Positions 13,461 to 26,369 of a DNA stretch of 64,000 nt are shown here, in pieces. Every line of letters starts with the position of its first letter. Positions within the stretch are counted from its first letter, which is position 1. The stretch covers positions 658,501 to 722,500 of the forward strand of contig NC_036455.1 in the NCBI RefSeq assembly GCF_002775205.1. The letters are read 5' to 3'. This DNA comes from Xiphophorus maculatus (Eukaryota > Chordata > Actinopteri > Cyprinodontiformes > Poeciliidae). The position numbers and the translations under genes are program-made. Under the pieces are notes generated by a model, which searched no databases, was not told the DNA's origin, and worked only from the letters and a program-made list of their open reading frames with translations.

Positions 13461-14677
13461 CCCCCCAGAAATAATCTGTACAGAGGCAAATACATTCCTT
13501 CCTTATCTCTGAGTCTTCTTTAGATACACACACATATGGATATTATGCTGCATATGTCTTTGGAGTTTTTTAGTTGTATTGAGAGTATTATTGACTTGGA
13601 TTTCTTCATGCCTAAAACCACTTTTTTCTTATTAAATGGCCTTGTTCTATCAGCAGAATACTTCCTGTTCAGACACAGCAACCTGTTTCACAGAAACCTT
13701 ATCAGCAACGTGTCCTTTCTACATCAGTAAATGCATTCCTCACATTTTAGCATTCATTAGACTCAACAGTGAGCACAAGCACACAAAAAGGGAGAGTTAT
13801 ATGATTAGAGAGAGAGAGTGAAAGAGAGACTAATATATTTTGTAATTTTCTGTTGTTTTGTACTTTATTTCTAGAAAGAACAACATTTGTGTATTATTTG
13901 AAAAATGTATAAATTTTCAAGAGTTTATCTTTGACTTTTGCAAGAGATTTAAGGATTTTCTGTCTACTATTAAATTACTTTCCCTCAACAATGACTAATA
14001 AATCATTTAAGCAGAAAAGAAAACAAGAAATGTTGAGGCAGGTTATTATTAGCAGCTGGACTCAATCTATTGTTGTGTGTTTTTAAGTTAAATCAACAAA
14101 AGTCAAGAAGAAAAATAATATTATAACAGATATCGTTTCATACACACTAATCAGACACACTCTGCAATTCCACTAGGTTTTTGGGTTTTCTATGCAGGTC
14201 AGCTTCTGCCAGACACAGCTTTTATTTGGACCCGATTAGTTTTGGGCATAGTCATCGCATGGCCTCTGTTGGCCGGGATAACGCTCATTGGTGTCCGCAT
14301 CACTGGACCTATTCAGGCGGGCCGGCACAATCGCGTAGAACTGGCAGACATAACGCCTAACCCAAAGTGTCAGGCCAGCCCAGTCAGCAAATGCAATGCC
14401 CCCTCAACACACCCCTGTCTCTTTTTTTAATTGCAGTCAGATGGAGGGACTGAGACACGAGAAGAGAAAAGAAAAAAATGGGATAAGTAAGAGACAGAGG
14501 GGACCAGTTCGAGAGAGAAAAAAGAAAAAAGACACAGGGTGTCGGTGAGAAAAAGACATATTGCCCTGCAAGTCAACTCTTACACAGTTCTGAAATTGAC
14601 CCTAGTGACCTGTGTCCCAAATGACCGATTAGTCACTGCTTTTACATATTTGGGATTCCAGCATGCTTGTGAACATA
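13461..14677. other. Non-coding stretch with a GC-richer patch
   Basis: No gene is called. About 14240-14410 is clearly richer in G+C than its surroundings and has a 60-residue open frame on the + strand, but no recognisable protein and no clear splice pair. It may be a conserved non-coding element. A purine-rich run follows at about 14440-14540. Confidence 0.4.
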
Positions 14678-15069
14678 CAGTACAGACCAAAAGTTTGGAC
14701 ACACCTTCTAATTCAATGGGTTTTCTTTATTTTCATGACTATTTATAAGGCAAGAAATCCCACTTATTAACCTGACAGGGCAGGTTGACCTATGAAGTGA
14801 AAACCATTTCAGGTGACGACCTCTTGAAGCTCATCAAGAAAATGCAGAGTGTGTGCAAAGCAGTAATCACAGCAAAAGGTTGCTACTTTGAAGAAACTAG
14901 AATATAAGGGGTATTTTCAGTTGTTTTACACTTTTTTGTTTAGTGCATATTTCCACATGTGTTATTCATAGTTTTGATGCCTTCAGTGTGAATCTACAAT
15001 GTCAATAGTCATGAAAATAAAGGAAACTCATTGAATTAAAAGGTGTGTCCAAACTTTTGGTCTGTACTG
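14678..15069 (+). mobile_element. Internally deleted Tc1-type transposon with both terminal inverted repeats
   Basis: Terminal inverted repeats of 64 bp (14678-14741 and 15006-15069, beginning cagtacagaccaaaagtttg) differ at only a few positions. The interior is the very end of a Tc1 transposase frame (LLKLIKKMQSVCKAVITAKG, then FEETRI and a stop, about 14823-14908) and its 3' untranslated part. So it is a 392-bp non-autonomous derivative that lost most of the transposase. It needed enzyme from a full-length copy to move. Confidence 0.9.
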
Positions 15070-15478
15070 CATATCCAACCAGTCTACATAAGTTTCTGCT
15101 AACTGTAAAAAACTAACATAAAAATTGTTTTATAAATACAGACAGATAGAAAGCAAACTTGGCTTAAGACAACGTAAAGTATGAACAATACCTGGTTGCA
15201 GATTGTAAATATGAGAAGACAGGAGACACATTTAGGCATGCATTTACAGTAGCTAAGAGTGCTATTTGGCTAAACAGTCCTCTGCTGCCCTCTTGTGGTG
15301 TAACCAGTTTAGCTCAGGGCATTTTCTCATCTTCCTGCAAATAGTTTATAAAAGATGAGTGACATGGAACTCCATAAAAATGATGGGACTTGTTTTGTAA
15401 ACTGATAAAAACAGAGTTGCTCTGCATTGTAAGACATGCAGCATGCAATCTTGAAACCTGTTCAGTGTCAGAGAACTT

Positions 15479-16330
<852 letters not shown>

Positions 16331-19300
16331 ATGACGGAGAGCGGCAGTCGCGACGGCTCTGAAACAGAAACAAAGCAGCTCCAGGCTAACGCCACGACGG
16401 AGTACTGCTCAAAGTTGCAGCGGTGGATGTGGGAGTATTACTGGGGACATGCTAGCTGGCAGAGCTGGGCGGCTCTGTCAGCCTTCCCCTTGCCACCGCC
16501 GAGCTCTGCCGCTCAGACACCGGCTGCTCATTCTTCCACTCCCGCCAGCGGACAGCAAGCGTTTGAGCCCGGGAACTGGTTCGGCTACCCGTACGCTGTC
16601 AGACACCCGGGGTCCTCGACTCCTTACCCGGGTGGTCTGCAGGCGGAGCAGCGCTCAGCCGCGACCGATGTGCGGCAGCAGAACGGAAGTCCACCACAAG
16701 CAGGTAGGTGGTGGCCTGTTCTTTTTATTTTATTTTTTTTTTTTTTTACAGAAACATCCCTAAGCATGGTTCCTTAAAGACTTAAGATAAGTCATGAGTG
16801 CAATGCGAAGCAGGCTTAAGAAGAGGTCCAGGTGGAAACAGGCTTATATAATTAGAGTTGTCCCAAAGACTCTTTGGGCCTATTGTTTACCACACTGGTT
16901 GTTTTCTGCAGATCTAAAGTAGCTTCAAAATAACAACAGTGCCTCATAAAATAATCCCTGCAATATAAGCTTTTGGCATCACAAACGTCACAGTATTTTT
17001 GTTTTTTAAATTGGATTTGCTCTAGAATCATAAAATGATACATAGCAGTGAGGTGAGTGGGAAATTATTTATGGTTTTCATACTTGAAACTGAAAAGTGT
17101 GGCGTGCATTTATTTAAATCGTAGTAGGACCACCTCTCTATTACATTTGCACATTTTTGGGGGGACATGTCTCTTCCTTATTTGCACATCTAGTTATTAA
17201 ACTAGATGTGTTCAGTTACATAAACTAGTTATGTAACTGAACCTACATTCAGTTACATTGTAGGAAGAAGCGTCTGTAAATGGCATCTTTCAGGTCTTGT
17301 CATCTCGGACTTTCAGTAGCCTGTTTTGGCTCACAATTTGGCGCCAACTCCTGCTCCCTCAAAAAGTAAGCTGGAGACCGTGCTCATCTGCTGCTGAAAT
17401 GTCTTGGAGACGCAAAGGCCTTGATGGCTGTCACAATTTTCAAGCTCAACGAAATTAAGTTCTAGTTTTTAGTAGCCCAGCTGAGACTCCACATGTTGAT
17501 AGATTATTTGTCCTAGTATGAGAAGTCATCCATTTCAAACATGGGGGTTAAAGTGGAAGCAGCTGTGAAGTTTTATCAGTTAAGGAAGTTAGCAGAAATA
17601 AAACCAGTTGTTTCTCCACTGGCTTCCCTCATATTTTAGGACTTGTTTTAGAGTTATTTTATTTAGTTTTCCTCATGGGCTTGCCACCTCCTACCTTCCT
17701 GGGCTGTTGCTCCGTTATACACTCGCAGGTGAGCTGATCAGCTGCTCCTCTGTGTGCCAAAAAGTGAAAGTTAGCTTGGAGGTCACTGCATTTTTGCTGT
17801 GGTAGCTCCTACAACGTGGACAGACCTACTTTTGTATTTGCCTTTGCTTTTGACACAATATGAGATGCTGATTTTAGCTTATGTTATTTTCCTTATAATT
17901 GGGTATATGAGTTACAAAGTATTTTGTGTTTTGAGTAAAGCCATTGATTTGTAACATTAATAGTTTTTTTTTATGAATTGGAACTGATAAATAAAACACT
18001 GTACAGATAAATATTCCAACATTTTGTCTGCACATCATATTGTACAGGACGAGAGTACACCATCCCCTCCCCTCTTCAGAGATTACTGGCGGAGACGGTG
18101 GATTTCTTCATCCTGTTTTGTGTGAAGGCCACCATCGTCTTATGGATCATGCATCTCTTCGGAATGAAGTGAGGAAAATATATCTGAAAACCTTAAATAA
18201 AACTCCTAATTTAAAGATTCCCAAATGTTGCTCTTAGCCAATTACCTACCAACAATGTTCTAATGCGTCCGTCATCCAGAACCACCCTCACCAACAAACT
18301 GCATGGTCTCCTTTCAGGGACATTGCCAAGTTTATCACCCACTTCATCATTGAGGAGATCGATGAGAACACGTCCATCGAGGACCTGCAGAAAATGATGG
18401 CGGTCGCTTTGGTTTACAGAGTATTGGTCTGCGTTTATGAGGTGGGATGCTTTTCTTGTCACCTGCTCTTAAGAAACTAACTAGTCCGAAGTTTATCAAG
18501 ATTCAAGTGAAGTAGAATTTATTTAATTCAAATACAGTCTTCTGACTTGGACTGTTGTAATTCTAACAAGATTTTAAATACCACACAACATTACTTTGGG
18601 TTTAATTTGGAGTTAAATAAATTGCTTTTATAGTATTAGGCATGTTGACAGAAGAATCAGTAATAGTTGAAGATGTGTGTCACTGCTTTGAACAGGTATC
18701 TGATATACAGAGTGGTGGTTTTGCAAAGATAATTTACACTAAACTTGTCTTTTAAATTCAACTCAAACTGAGTTTCCAAAATGTACATTTATTTGAAGAA
18801 AAATGGAGGCAACACATTGGTCAACATGCCGGAGTTGCTGGTATCACATTATAAAATAATTATTTTGCACAAAACCCCACAAAAATATGGATATTATTTT
18901 CCCTTTCAGCTTTGAATCTTTTAAACAAAATGCCCATGTTGCCCAGCCTTATTAAGCTGACCACAGTCTTAGCACCTATCAGCTTACAATTAACAAACAA
19001 AGCGCAGATTAAAGATGAAGGTAATTTCTACTGCGTTCGCGAGGAGCTGCTTTCCTTTCTGCATGAGCAGATTTCTCACAACAAAACATCCTGTTCCATA
19101 GAGAACCATGATGCAACGTTGCATTCAGAATTGCGGGAGGTGAAGTCATGTATTTTGTGTCTCCTGTTGGACATCTGTGTCAGAGGCTTTGTTTTCCCAC
19201 ATGGGGCTGACCTCTGAGACGTTTAGGCACCTCGGCTCAAACTCCATCTGGCCGTTTTTTTTCTTGTTGTTTGATGTTTATAGATTTTTTTTGTTGTTGC

Positions 19301-20719
19301 ATGTAAATAAGTAAATAAAGTGAAATGGAATATCATAGTAGCAATTCAGTTCAAGAATTTATGTACTCATAAAAGCATTACACATTTTTTCTTTACATTT
19401 TTCTGTTAATTTTGATATTTATCGTGGCATTTTTATGATCATATGAGCTGTAAAGTATTGTTTCGGTATTTTTTTCCATTAGTTTTGTTTTTCCACTGTT
19501 TGTCCCTTGAGAGTAGCAGTGAAGATTGATATCTTTAAAAGTATGATTGAATTCAGCATTTCTTGTGCTGCTGTACGATAAAATCGTTTTCCTAATTGGT
19601 GTGCTGGAATGGCTATGTTTTCTTTTTTTAGGGCAGTTTTTATAATTTAGTATTAAATTATAAATACTGCCTGTATCATTGTGTTCCTTATCTACATTTA
19701 AAAAAAAATTTTTTTTTCTTTTATTGCCCCGCAAGGGGTCTTTTTGTGGGCTCTAGTGTCCCTTTTTCAAAGTAAGCTGACGGGAAAGGGGGAAGACATG
19801 CGGTAAACGTCGTCGGGTCCGGGACTCGAACCCGCGACAGCCGCGTCGAGGCTACGTTTGCCTGAATGTGGGTCCCGCTAACCCCTCCGCCACCACGGCA
19901 CGCCCTATCTACATTTAATTATTTTTATTTTTGAGTGTTTACTTTTTTTTCCCAGTTAAAAGTAAAAATAGCTTTTTACTATATATGCATTTAGTACTGC
20001 CTCTTCACTAAGTCGATGATGTTATTTTAATTCTAATGCTATGTTAATGCTAAAGCGATGCTAATGCTAACTTGTTCCCCAAAATTTGATCTGGTCAAGA
20101 AAAAAAAAATAAATCAGACACCTAACTCAACAACGCAAGTGAGCTGCAGACAACTGACTTGATGTGTCTCCCCCAAAGTCTCAGCAGAGCCACAAAGTGA
20201 TTGGTGATATGTTGATGCTATAATACATGTAAAAGGAGCCCAAACCAGATATTGGGTGGATTGTATTGTGCTGTACAGTACATGGATTTTTTTGACACTT
20301 TTCTTCTTGCTTAATCAGACAATCTGCATTTGGGGCGCCGGAGGTGCGACTCCAGGGAAGTTCCTGCTCGGTCTGCGGGTGGTGACATGCGACACGTCCA
20401 CCATGGTACGGCCCAACCGCATTTTTGTGGTTCCAGCATCTAATGTTTCTCTGTCGGCGTGAGTAATCAACTTTTTTTTTTTTTTTTTTTTTACATCAAT
20501 GTGGATATCCTCAATATTTGAAATTGAGAGGTTCAAGTAACATTCTTTTTTTTAAAACAAATTTCTTACATTCGCAGCTCCACTGTGCGAGCGTTGAACA
20601 AGAACTTCTCCATCGCTTTTCTCTTTCCTGTCTTCATCACGCTCCTCTTCTTCCAGCACAACAGGACAGTTTACGACATTGTGGCCGGGACCATAGTGGT
20701 CCAACGCAGAGGGGCCTAA
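16331..20719 (+). CDS. FAM8A1, RDD-domain membrane protein (five exons, 299 residues)
   Basis: Exons: 16331-16703, 18048-18168, 18318-18441, 20319-20458 and 20578-20719. All introns are GT/AG and the joined frame is open to TAA (900 bases). Exon 1 holds the conserved N-terminal block YCSKLQRWMWEYYWGHASWQ (residues 25-44) and a proline/alanine-rich linker. The rest is an RDD domain. A first hydrophobic segment (about 142-162, VDFFILFCVKATIVLWIM) follows the LLAETVD start. A second lies near 190-205. The hallmark GGATPGKFLLGLRVV is at 214-228, and a third segment lies near 262-277 (SIAFLFPVFITLLFF). In mammals FAM8A1 sits in the ER membrane and assists the HRD1 ubiquitin-ligase complex in ER-associated degradation. 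That role is carried over from the family. The product is shorter than human FAM8A1 (about 413 residues), mainly in the N-terminal part. ATG 16331 was chosen because no ATG lies upstream in the same frame and acaATGACGG is a fair Kozak context. Large introns 1 and 3 carry repeats described separately. Confidence 0.95.
17085..17122. mobile_element. Short Tc1 terminal fragment in FAM8A1 intron 1
   Basis: The stretch ctgaaaagtgtggcgtgcat and flanks match the conserved subterminal sequence of fish Tc1 transposons. Only about 35 bases remain. Confidence 0.5.
17185..17242. repeat. Two adjacent perfect hairpin palindromes in FAM8A1 intron 1
   Basis: First hairpin: cacatctagtt (17185-17195) pairs with 17200-17210. 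Second hairpin: gttcagttacataa (17210-17223) pairs with 17229-17242 around actag. A third partial copy of cattcagttacatt follows at about 17246-17259. The two hairpins share base 17210. Confidence 0.85.
19689..19917 (-). mobile_element. tRNA-derived SINE with 12-bp target duplication, FAM8A1 intron 3
   Basis: Read on the minus strand, the element has a tRNA-like head with an A box (tggcggagggg) and a B box (ggttcgagtcc, complement at 19822-19832). A body ends in 'cactagagcccacaaaaag', followed by gcaataaaag and an A-rich tail. Perfect 12-base direct repeats (tatctacattta at 19689-19700 and 19906-19917) flank the insert, which is direct evidence of target-primed insertion. Clear boxes and undamaged duplications indicate a young copy. 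It sits antisense in the FAM8A1 intron, so its tail is a T run on the transcript strand. Confidence 0.9.
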
Positions 20720-21230
20720 AAGGTTGCCCCCTTAACCCCAACCTCCTGTTTCTCAGACTCGGTCACTGCTGCATGTCAAAGAGTGATTGTTCTGTTTTTC
20801 ATCAGGATTCACCTAATTTATTTTACATTAAAATTTTATTGCACTGAAAGGAATAATGGGTCATAACATCTCTACACTGAAGTTGGGCTACGCTTTAAAA
20901 GGACACAAATACAGATGTGGTAGCAGAATATTAAGTTAAATGAAATGAAAGGTGGGTGAGGATTTCAGTTTTCTTATCAAGTGTCAACTGAAAAAAGTCT
21001 CTTTGGTTCTTTAAGGCAAAAATATATGCAAAGTCAACCTTTTTTTGTTTTAAAATCTGTTTTCAAACACCTACATATGATATGGATATTGTCTTTTTGT
21101 AGCTGTTGTGGTATTAATGCCAAACAATTTACTTTTGCCTAACCCTAAATATGCAACTTTCAGGTCAAATCGGAAGATGTATTGTTTGATCAAGCTATTT
21201 ATTTCATGCTTTATGAATAAAAATAGGCAG
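20720..21230 (+). other. 3' UTR of FAM8A1 with candidate polyadenylation signals
   Basis: ATTAAA at 20827-20832 lies about 110 bases after the stop. AATAAA at 21216-21221 is a second candidate. Which one is used cannot be told from sequence. Confidence 0.5.
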
Positions 21231-21693
21231 CATTGAATACATTTAAAAATATACTTAAGTAAAATATAAAATACATCAGCAGGACTGATCGCACACCAGG
21301 CCAATCCAACCTTTTATGTCTCCAGATTTGTTAGCAGAGCTGCTGTTTGCTCCAAAGTTGTTCATGCAGACCAAAATGCAAAATATCTGCACACAAAATG
21401 TAATATATTGCACATACTTTTGGTTTCTTGATTCAAAAAAGAAAATTGTCTTGCTCTGTGACTGGGCAGCTGTTTGGATGGCCTCTGAAGTATTAAGATT
21501 GTTTTGTAAATTAAGAAAGGGTTGCAGTGAAGCGATGTTGCGTAATCTGTCAGTATGTAGGTTTTTTTCCTTTATCTTTTGAGTTAGGAGACAATTTATC
21601 ATGTTGTTTCTTTAGTAACTCTGCTCATATCTAAAATATCAGTTTGGTTAGATTTTTCTTTATGGATTCTTTTCCTATTCTTAAAGTCAGTGA

Positions 21694-21698
<5 letters not shown>

Positions 21699-21782
<84 letters not shown>
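21699..21782. repeat. (TA)42 dinucleotide microsatellite
   Basis: A pure TA run of 84 bases. Confidence 0.95.
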
Positions 21783-21785
<3 letters not shown>

Positions 21786-23384
21786 CATTCATACTGTTGC
21801 TAAAAACAAAAAGAAAATGTCCATTTATTGTGCCTATGGATGATTTGAACTGCTTTGATTTAGTGAAAGTTTCTATGTTATATTATGCATAGTTTGTAAG
21901 TTACAAAAAAGTCATTTTGTGACTCAGGGCAACTTGTTAGCATTGACAATATTTTAGTTAATATTAAATGTCATTTCTGTATATGAATAATATGAGAACA
22001 TTCTGGTATTAAAGTACTATGCAGTAAATGGATTTAATCCATGCAAGAAGTATATTTGTGTTTACATTGTCCCACCAATGGATGTCTTTACCTGGACTTA
22101 CCCTCCAATCACACTAAAATGTAAGCAATGCAAGATTTTAGATTAAAATAATCCATATAAATTAACAATTTTTAAGAAAAATCTGGTCACATATGTTAAG
22201 TACTAGTGTATAAATGATTTTCTTGTTTCTCTTCCTATGTTTCTCATTATTAACTGTCTGGCTAAAAAAAAACAACGTTCAAACATTAATATTTTGTTGG
22301 GTTGCCTGATTACGACATGCATTTGCTGTAGCATTATTTTGATGACCTTGAGCAATGTTATGAGATTTATTCCCATTTGCATTATTATTTCACCAAGATC
22401 TTGTATTGATCTTGGTGAAATAATAATCTTGTATTGATTATGAGAGTCAGTCCATTGAGTTCCCTGCACATTTTGTGTGTATGGCAATACTCTTACTCTC
22501 ACCGTTAAACACAGCCCTGACTCTACTGTTTTTTTGTTTTTTTTCTGCAGTTTGATTTCACCAAATATTTAAATGATCGCTGATCATTTGGGGAGTTTTC
22601 TGACTATATTTCTTTCTTGATGACGATGGTCTTCCAATTTCTAATAATGCGTTGGACAATTTTAACCCAACTTTAGTTGTGCGATCTTTTTAGTTTTCTC
22701 TGCTTGATACCAGCGATGCGACTCTTAAACAAACATCTTTTCCATGACCACAGGATGTGTCATTAGGCATGGTTGTTTAAGAAATGAGAAGTTACTTTAC
22801 AGCAGTTGGGGTTAATTAACTTGTTGCTAGCTGGAAAATAAGCGCCAGCGCTGTAATTATCCAATAGTCGGCTCATAGTGGTTTGCTTAATGAAATTCAG
22901 ATGGTGACTAGTTTTGTGGTTGTGTTTTTTTTTTTTTTTTTTACCCAGCCCTAATGTCAATGTCTGGCTAATAAAGTCAATTAAGAGTGACTTTATACTG
23001 ACCAAACCACATAACAAGGAACATAGTTGTTTATGGCATTGTATTTCATGTATATTTAGAGCTATAAATTTGTTTTACAAGTTCTTGGTGAAGAGTCAGT
23101 GACCGTTTTCAGATATAAAAGAAAACTGTTAAAAGATGTGCCGTCTTCTCCCTGCTCTCGCACTTTTATAGCCTCACCACATGGGGGCAGCAGAGGTCAG
23201 AACAAGCCAGACTCGACAAACTGCTCCTACAAAAAATGTAAAATCTCCGTTTGTGTATTCATATATTGGGCAGTGTTGGCATTGCCTCACTTGAGACTGA
23301 AAAATTTAACCTTTCGGCCTTTTATTCAACTGAACCAACAACTTCTACTGCATGTTTGCTGTGACTCCACGCTGTAGACTTTCC
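21783..23384. other. Non-coding stretch
   Basis: No gene supported. It contains the 20-bp-arm hairpin at 22381-22427 and a T-rich run at about 22926-22942. Confidence 0.5.
22381..22427. repeat. Perfect inverted repeat, 20-bp arms, 7-base loop
   Basis: The arm attattatttcaccaagatc (22381-22400) is exactly complementary to 22408-22427 around ttgtatt. The loop and its edge (atcttgtattgat) are repeated directly afterwards at about 22426-22438. This suggests the palindrome arose by copying during replication. Confidence 0.9.
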
Positions 23385-23835
23385 TTTTCAGCAATGCTTT
23401 ATTGATCCCAAAGGGAAATTAAATGTTCTTATTCATAATTCTAGGTTCTTCAGAGTTTCTGTAGATTGCTGGCTATTGACAGAAAGGATCCAGGTCCTTT
23501 CCATCAGTAGAGGATCCCCTGTAGCAGTCAGTATTACAGTGAATTTAAAAAAGGCCTCCGACTGAAGACACATTTGTTTTTTATATGGCATATATATAGA
23601 GAATGCTCAAGATTTTCTTGATTTTATGTAAAATTATTCTTTGCATCCTCTCCTCTTAGAGGCTCCACAGTAATACCCAGAACAGAACCAGCTTTCTTTA
23701 GCACTTTGCTTAGCCTTTGGCTAAGTCTTTGGCAAGAGATGACACAACAGACTTATAGAAGATATGCAACATCTTGCTGCAAACATTGAAGGATCTAAGC
23801 TTTCTCAAGAAGTACAGCCCACTCTGTCATTCCTG
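23385..23835 (-). mobile_element. CR1/L2/Rex1-like LINE, 3' end fragment (minus strand)
   Basis: The minus strand encodes LYFLRKLRSFNVCSKML and then HIFYKSVVSS (about 23757-23815). This is the conserved 'LRxLRSFxVCxxxLxxFYxSVV' region after the reverse transcriptase palm in many fish LINEs. A decayed C-terminus follows, and a 3' tail reading aatttccctttgggatcaataaa (complement at about 23398-23420). It is 5'-truncated, as is typical for LINE insertions. Confidence 0.8.
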
Positions 23836-26369
23836 TATAAAGGAGAGCATAAGTGTCTATTTTGGTGGCAATGGATCACATAAATTTTGTTTGAGAAATG
23901 TGTTTATGGTTATAATGTCACAAAATGCAGTTCTGTACTTCATGCATTTTCTAAGTTTAAATTTGGTTTCATTCCTTTGGGAAACTAAATGTTTTACTTA
24001 TGAGTTGTTTTCAAATTTTGTTTAATTATAACAGAATAAATTCAATGTCACTGCAAGGAAGTGACATACTTCTCTTTGCATCCATGAACAATGACTGTTA
24101 CAGTGAGAGGTGACGCAAAAAAACTTTTCCGCAACTTTCTATTGTGAAGTGTAACAAAGTGCATTTTAACAGTTTGTTTGCTAATAACTCTTTCTAGTTT
24201 CAGTCATTTTATATGGGGAGACAATCTAAACTGTTACTAAATAGTAAGACATATTTGTAACTCTTGTAGTTAAAGTGAAAAAAAAAAGTTTATGTTTGAA
24301 AGTTGTAGAGTTGGAATCTTTTGATTTAGGGAAGAGATGAATTAATGAATAACTTTTAACCCTGAACCCTGTTTTTAAGGAGTTTTTCCTGTTCCAAAAT
24401 GCTGTGGAGTTGAATTTTTATGAGCTGCGTGTCAGATTAGCCTGGAGTGTATTTTACATTAAGTTCCCAGTAGGAAGATGTAAAGGCTTGTTGGGGTTTC
24501 CTCTGAATGGTTGTATTTAAACAGCAAGCATTAATCAAGGGAGCTGGTAATCATTAGCCTCTTGCTGCTTTTCTCACTCCAGCATGCACAAGAATAACGC
24601 GAGACACAGAGGCTTTTAAAGTTTTTATGAACTCGTGTTTTTGTATTTTCCATTATGCTTTGGTGCTCTCTTGCATATTTTTTTCTTTTGGATTTTTTAT
24701 TTATGTTTTTTTTTTGGAATTGAAGCAATAATTTATGTGTTCTCTTGCACTGTTTACAGGTATAAAACAAGGGAATCTTATATTTTACTAATTTCTTGAT
24801 GAAATCTTCTATGAATACTGAGTAATATTAGTTTTATTAGTTCTTAAAAAATCTTAAAGTTCCTTTCAATGGCTTCAGGGCATGGGGGAAATTAGTTCTC
24901 TGCTGTATAGTCCCTGTGTGTGTAGAGAAGCTCTCCAAACATCGTGCATGATTTTTAGAAGTTCATTGTGGCATTTTTGTCCTTCGGTTGCAAGTTTTTG
25001 TGCTGAGAGTCATGAGTTGTTCTTCGTGCCAGAAAGCTGAGAGGGGCTCTGCGATTATTACGCCTCGAGTGGCTTTAATACAAATTTCACAGAGCAGACG
25101 GGGAAGGGAGAGAGAGAAAGCAACAGAAAGTGGGAGACACTTGGATTAAGAGAGAGACAAAAGCCCAAGAGGAAGAAAGGGATTGGAACTGGGAGTTCAA
25201 AACGAGGGGAGTTGAGGATGGGAAGAGAAGTGGAGGCAAAAACAGAGAAAGAATGGAAAGAAGTGAGCGCGAGCGTGAGAGGCTAAGGGACACCATGCTT
25301 GAAAATTCTCTCTGATCTTTGAGCCTTGGGACCGGAGGCGATGGAATACCCCGCAGAACTCTATTAAAATTCAACCAGCTTCACTTAAGCCTTCAGTTAT
25401 TATAGAATAGAGGCCCTTCACAGCTCAGCTTTCTGTGTTTGGTCTCTGTTGCATGCACTGAGTTAACACTTGCAAAGAAGTAAGGATGTCTTTTCTGCAC
25501 AAAAAGGTGAATTTGAAAAAAAACTAGTGAGAAAGGCATAGAGTTTGTCGTTCAGGTATCCACCGTGGAATTTTGCTCAATATTTTGACTTTACAAATAA
25601 GCACTGATCCATAAGAATATATTTGCAAAAGCGGAGTGTGGCTCTGTTTTATTATAATGTTGATGGCTGGGTGAACATTTGTTACAGTTAGTAACAAGAC
25701 ACTGTGTTAAAGCAGAGCTCAGAGCAGCGCCAACACCATAAAGCTAATCATGTTCGTTACATAAATTATCTCAGCTAATTCTTGCCTCTTGGCAAAACAA
25801 GAAAGCTCTAAGGGGATTTAAAGCAGTATCTTGACTTCTGAAGCAATGGTTCATAGAAGTAGAAATGTTTAACTTTATATGAAAATAAAATTAGGTTGAA
25901 TGAAACTTGTAAGTGTAGCAGAACTGAGGTTTAGGGCAAACATCATAGGAATACGTAGGAATAAACATGGGGGGAGGATCCTAATTTGTTCCTTAACAGA
26001 AACCATATTTTTGCAATACCTTTTATTGAAAAAAAATAAAGGTTTATCTTTTCAGATTTTTCTTTTTTACATTTTGTTACATTTCCTGTGGTTTTAACAT
26101 ACAGATGTCTAAAAATGTTGAGATAAAAAGAAACAGATGGGCTTTTGTATGGCGTCCAATTGCTTTCTCAAAACTCAGCAACATGAGTTTTGCTTGTACT
26201 CCGAAATGAGGTCAGAGTTCAGGGTTCTGTACGTGATGCCATCATTCTTCTGTGACTTCTCTTGTTTCTCGGGTCTCATGGGCAAGTATTCAAGTTTCTT
26301 TTATGGTTTCTTCCATACCTGCGTGTCCACGCGAGGTTGCTGGTGTCCATCTCCAGCAGTCTTTGGACT
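23836..26369. other. Non-coding stretch with a purine-rich tract
   Basis: No gene supported. About 25080-25300 is strongly G/A-biased on the + strand (many GAGA and GGAA words). Otherwise it is AT-rich with only chance frames. Confidence 0.5.

Noticed and set aside
16449..16763. Second long frame across FAM8A1 exon 1
   Set aside because: It is a shadow of the real exon in another frame. The FAM8A1 frame has the conserved tryptophan-rich block and joins the later exons.
18912..19217. 101-codon frame in FAM8A1 intron 3
   Set aside because: No splice sites that keep the FAM8A1 frame and no known domain. Exons 3 and 4 join perfectly without it.
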